From the NCBI GenBank assembly GCA_004208945.1, contig SGPE01000028.1, positions 1-64,000 on the forward strand: a stretch of DNA of 64,000 nt, written 5' to 3'. Positions 60,859-64,000 of the stretch are shown in pieces. The notes under the pieces were generated by a model that was not told the DNA's origin, ran no database searches, and saw only the letters and a program-made list of their open reading frames with translations. The position numbers were made by a program, and so were the translations under genes. Source of the stretch: Pseudoalteromonas sp. CO133X (GTDB lineage: Bacteria; Pseudomonadota; Gammaproteobacteria; Enterobacterales; Alteromonadaceae). Every line of letters starts with the position of its first letter. Positions within the stretch are counted from its first letter, which is position 1.

Positions 60859-61653
60859 ATGAAAAAGTTAGCAGTTATTATTTCGAGTATGCTTCTTTCA
60901 ACTGCCGCGACTGCTGCGGACAGTTATCAATCAATCAGCCACTTAGGGTACATGGACACCGATGGCAATGACACAGTAAGTGTTGATTCAATTTATTACT
61001 TCGCACCAAAGAACACTATGGGTCCTTACGACCAGTTTGAGTACATCAACAAAACGACTAACGTTTATGGTGCTTATTCAGACGATGATTTTGGTGATGT
61101 ATTAGGCTTAGGTGGTGAGTACTTCGTAGAAGATTTTGTATTCGGCGCTGGCTACAATAACTATGACTCTGATTTTGGTTCAAGCACAGATGTATTTAAC
61201 GTTTCTGCTGGTTACTTCTTCAATCCAAACTTATTATTAAAAGCGACTTTCGTTGACGTTGAAGACGGTGACAACTCAGTGATGTTTGATCTTAAGTATA
61301 ACCATCAGTTAAACAGCACTGATTACATTGGTTTTACTTTAACTGCTGATGATGAGTTTGATTACCGCGCAGTAAATGCTAAATACTTCGTAGATCTTCA
61401 ACAAGGTAACTACCTTACAGTTGAAGGTACAATCTCTGATACAGATGATAATGGTAGCTCATGGGAGTTAGGTTCTAACTACTATTTCTCTAAAGCAACG
61501 TCAGTATTTGTAACGTTTAACAAAGAAGATGATTACAGCTTTGGTGCTCAACACTTCTTCAATAAAAACGTTGGCTTAAAAGCGGGTTACGGTAACAACT
61601 GGGATGACTCAGATTACGATGCATACTTTGCTAACGTAAGCTTACAGTTCTAA
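60859..61653 (+). CDS. Putative porin
   Basis: 264 residues. Signal peptide MKKLAVIISSMLLSTAATA with cleavage before ADSYQS. The mature part is acidic, Tyr/Asp-rich and made of about twelve amphipathic strands, ending in VSLQF. It fits the putative porin family of marine gammaproteobacteria; substrate unknown. AGGGAA precedes the ATG. Confidence 0.82.
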   Translation: MKKLAVIISSMLLSTAATAADSYQSISHLGYMDTDGNDTVSVDSIYYFAPKNTMGPYDQFEYINKTTNVYGAYSDDDFGDVLGLGGEYFVEDFVFGAGYNNYDSDFGSSTDVFNVSAGYFFNPNLLLKATFVDVEDGDNSVMFDLKYNHQLNSTDYIGFTLTADDEFDYRAVNAKYFVDLQQGNYLTVEGTISDTDDNGSSWELGSNYYFSKATSVFVTFNKEDDYSFGAQHFFNKNVGLKAGYGNNWDDSDYDAYFANVSLQF

Positions 61654-61669
61654 TCATTAATTTGATTGT

Positions 61670-61697
61670 AAAAAAGCCCGCATCATGCGGGCTTTTT
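61670..61697. terminator. Terminator after the porin gene
   Basis: AAAAAAGCCCGC, loop ATCAT, GCGGGCTTTTTAG; also positioned to serve the convergent M2 peptidase gene. Confidence 0.9.
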
Positions 61698-61710
61698 AGT
61701 TTTTAGTATT

Positions 61711-63561
61711 TTACCATCCGCACTGACGGTCTTTATTTTGCTCATCAAGGTATTTTTGTAATGGCGCAAAGTAATCTAAGATTGCTGTTGCATCCATCTC
61801 TTCTTTCCCCGTTATTGTAGCAAGGGCTTCTTGCCATGGGCGACTTGAACCCATTTCTAACATCGCATTCAGCTTTTCACCAGCCTCTTTTGAGTTATAC
61901 ACTGAACAGCGATGAATCGCTTCTTTGTTACCAGCAATTTCACATAAACTTCTGTGGAAGTCGAATTGTAAAATATGCGCTAGGAAATAACGCGTGTAAG
62001 GGGTGTTACCCGGTACGTGATACTTAGCACCTGGATCGAAGTCTGCTTCGCTACGTGCGATAGGCGCTTGAACACCTTGATATTTTTCACGTAGATCCCA
62101 CCATGCTTTGTTGTAATTTTCGGGTGTTACTTCACCTGAGAACACTTTCCAGCGCCATTGGTCAACTAATAAGCCAAATGGGATAAAAGCAACTTTATCC
62201 AGTGCCATTTTCATTAATAGACCGATATCTTTTGATTCATCAGGCACTTCGTCTAATAAACCAATCTCTTTTAAGTAGTCAGGTGTAACAGACAGCGCAA
62301 TAGTGTCACCAATGGCTTCATGGAAACCATCGTTCGCACTTTCTTGATAATAAATAGGTTGCGTGTTGTAGGCGCGCTGGTAGAAGTTATGACCTAACTC
62401 GTGGTGAATAACAGAGAACTCCTCACCGGTACGCTGAATACACATCTTGATACGCAGGTCATCTTTGCTATCTATATTCCATGCTGAAGCGTGACACTGT
62501 ACGTCACGATCTTGTGGTTTAGTGAATAGTGAGCGTTCATAGAAAGTGTCAGGTAATGGCGCAAAGCCCATTGAAGTAAAGAACTTCTCGGCGCCACGTA
62601 CCATTTTCAGCTCGTCGTAATCATGCTTTGCTAATAACTCTGTTACGTCGTAGCCAGGATCTGCATTTTCCGGTGCAACTACATCGTAAATATTCCCCCA
62701 TGTTTGTGCCCACATATTACCTAAAAGGTGCGCAGGAATTGGTTGGTCTTGAGGGACTTTATCTTCGCCATACTTCTCACCGAGCTTGGCACGAACATGA
62801 CAATGTAATGAATCATAAAGCGGTTTAACTTGACCCCAGATACGGTCAAGTTCTTTTGCAAAATCATCCGCTGGCATATCGTATTTACTACGCCACATCG
62901 CGCCAGTATCCGCATAGCCAAGCTCTTTAGCACCTTCGTTAGTAAGCGCAACTTGTTGTTCATAAAGTGGACGCATTGGTTTGGAAACTTGGCGCCAACC
63001 TTGCCATAAATCCAGTAGTTCATTGTAGTCGCGGCTTGTTGCCATTTTAGCGGTCATCTCGCCAAGGCTTAAGCAGCTACCATCTTCTTTACAGTACTTA
63101 CCTTTACCATAAATGCCACCTAGTTCAGCAACTAACTGTGAGAGTTTTGCTGTTTTTTCAGCATCCTGTGGGGCAGGCAAAGTTAGCGCTAATTTTAGCT
63201 TATCTAGCTTACGACGCGCATCGTAATCCAGTTCTAAACTATCGAATTTTGCAGCTTCATTAGCAAGACGAACAACAGCTTCGGTCATCTTGCGATTAAC
63301 CTCAGCAGATAACTCTGCAGTATCGTGCGTGATGAAGTTGGCATAAATCCACTCAGCGCGACTAGCCTCTAAATAAAGCGCACTTAACTCTTTTTCTGTA
63401 TCGGCGATAAATTTAGCAGCATCTGGCGGCGTCACCTGACTTTTTTTGACTTCAGCCGCAGCTGTTTTGGTATTTGTAGCGTCATCATTACAGCCTGAAA
63501 GTGCAAGTGCACTAGCCACCATGAGAGCACTCATACTAAGTTTAAATGGAGTCTTTTTCAT
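61711..63561 (-). CDS. M2-family peptidyl-dipeptidase lipoprotein (ACE-like)
   Basis: 616 residues. The lipoprotein signal ends in LSGC (lipobox), so the enzyme is probably anchored in the outer membrane facing the periplasm. The zinc site HELGH is at 387-391, with the third ligand Glu in NDGFHEAIGDTI. It is homologous to angiotensin-converting enzyme and probably removes dipeptides from peptide C-termini, in peptide nutrition. Confidence 0.92.
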   Translation of the reverse strand: MKKTPFKLSMSALMVASALALSGCNDDATNTKTAAAEVKKSQVTPPDAAKFIADTEKELSALYLEASRAEWIYANFITHDTAELSAEVNRKMTEAVVRLANEAAKFDSLELDYDARRKLDKLKLALTLPAPQDAEKTAKLSQLVAELGGIYGKGKYCKEDGSCLSLGEMTAKMATSRDYNELLDLWQGWRQVSKPMRPLYEQQVALTNEGAKELGYADTGAMWRSKYDMPADDFAKELDRIWGQVKPLYDSLHCHVRAKLGEKYGEDKVPQDQPIPAHLLGNMWAQTWGNIYDVVAPENADPGYDVTELLAKHDYDELKMVRGAEKFFTSMGFAPLPDTFYERSLFTKPQDRDVQCHASAWNIDSKDDLRIKMCIQRTGEEFSVIHHELGHNFYQRAYNTQPIYYQESANDGFHEAIGDTIALSVTPDYLKEIGLLDEVPDESKDIGLLMKMALDKVAFIPFGLLVDQWRWKVFSGEVTPENYNKAWWDLREKYQGVQAPIARSEADFDPGAKYHVPGNTPYTRYFLAHILQFDFHRSLCEIAGNKEAIHRCSVYNSKEAGEKLNAMLEMGSSRPWQEALATITGKEEMDATAILDYFAPLQKYLDEQNKDRQCGW

Positions 63562-63729
63562 AACGTTCCCTAGAAGTTTATTGTTATTTATTGCCCCTGC
63601 ATAATAGCAGCGTCCTGATAAACAACAAACTATGTAGATGAGAACAATTTACGAGACATGGCTTACGTTGTATTTATTACACGATCAGTCATACTTGAAG
63701 ACAGTTAATTTAAATAAAAGGATTGCATA

Positions 63730-64000
63730 ATGACGACCGTAATCATTCTGTTACTGGTTGCTGTGATTGTGATTTTTGCTGTAAAAGATATTCGCATTAA
63801 TCTGATCACTCGACCTACGTTTAGTATGTTTAAAAAAGTATTACCCCCCTTATCACAGACAGAACGTGAAGCCATGGAAGCGGGTGACGTGTGGTGGGAT
63901 GGTGAGCTATTTAGTGGCAACCCTGACTGGCAGAAACTACATAGTTTTCCTAAACCTGAACTCAGTGATAAAGAGCGCGCATTTATGAGTAAGCAGGTTG
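63730..64000 (+). CDS. fadE: Acyl-CoA dehydrogenase FadE (5' end only)
   Basis: The window ends after 90 codons. The N-terminal hydrophobic segment (IILLLVAVIVIFA) and FKKVLPPLSQTEREAMEAGDVWWDGELFSG, GNPDWQKL match the long FadE type of enterobacteria and marine relatives. It starts fatty acid beta-oxidation at the membrane. AAAGGA lies before the ATG. No clear FadR or PsrA palindrome was seen in the 170 bp upstream. Confidence 0.88.
   Translation, partial: MTTVIILLLVAVIVIFAVKDIRINLITRPTFSMFKKVLPPLSQTEREAMEAGDVWWDGELFSGNPDWQKLHSFPKPELSDKERAFMSKQV

Noticed and set aside
60738..60971. A 77-residue frame before the porin gene
   Set aside because: It overlaps the porin start in another frame, has an irregular composition and gives no family resemblance; the porin with signal peptide is far better supported.

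Overview
This 64-kb window is chromosomal DNA of a marine gammaproteobacterium of the order Alteromonadales, most likely Pseudoalteromonas. That placement rests on moderate G+C, the protein sequences (DnaX, NadK, GreA and CarAB are close to but clearly distinct from enterobacterial ones) and the gene neighbourhoods (apt-dnaX-ybaB-recR-htpG-adk, recN/nadK/grpE, dapB-carA-carB-greA, a nag cluster). I saw no tRNA, rRNA, transposase, phage gene or CRISPR array. It reads as core genome with several regulatory and accessory islands.

Layout. 1-2.1 kb: the end of an HvfA-like cysteine-repeat peptide gene, then HvfB (DUF692/MNIO oxidase) and HvfC, a RiPP-type system, plus a 40-residue membrane peptide. 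2.2-9.2 kb: housekeeping genes apt, dnaX (with an intact -1 frameshift site), ybaB, recR, htpG (sigma-32 promoter) and adk. 9.2-12 kb: a periplasmic thiol peroxidase and a two-gene signalling operon (receiver-CheC fusion, PAS diguanylate cyclase). 12.1-16.9 kb: the prkA-yeaH-spoVR operon. 17.1-18.3 kb: divergent sodB and grxD. 18.4-25.7 kb, all on the minus strand: an ABC export operon (30-residue membrane peptide, HlyD-type adaptor, ATPase, two MacB-type permeases) followed by an NtrC-family regulator and its kinase. Two strong palindromes upstream look like enhancer sites for that regulator.

25.8-32.2 kb: gltBD behind a long control region with ArgR-type boxes. 32.2-37.7 kb: recN (LexA box), nadK, an HrcA-like repressor and grpE (sigma-32 promoter). 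37.8-42.2 kb: a Bcr/CflA drug exporter, an M48 lipoprotein protease, a Tsx-like channel and an NhaC antiporter. 42.5-48.4 kb: dapB, carA and carB (with an attenuator-like leader), and greA.

48.5-51.6 kb: an S66 peptidase, then a DUF3307/SatD pair divergent from a NYN-domain gene; the divergent gap carries three palindromic operators exactly 28 bp apart. 51.9-56.2 kb: N-acetylglucosamine catabolism (nagK, nagA, nagX, nagB) with two copies of one NagR-type operator. 56.3-60.7 kb: nudC, a cystathionine beta-lyase gene, and an ABC-2 exporter coupled to a PH-domain protein. 60.8-64 kb: a porin, an M2 peptidyl-dipeptidase lipoprotein and the start of fadE.

The least ordinary parts are the HvfABC locus at the left edge, the SatD/DUF3307/NYN locus with its phased operators, the ABC operon with its small membrane peptide and enhancer palindromes, and the carA leader. 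All calls come from reading the sequence; no database search was run.
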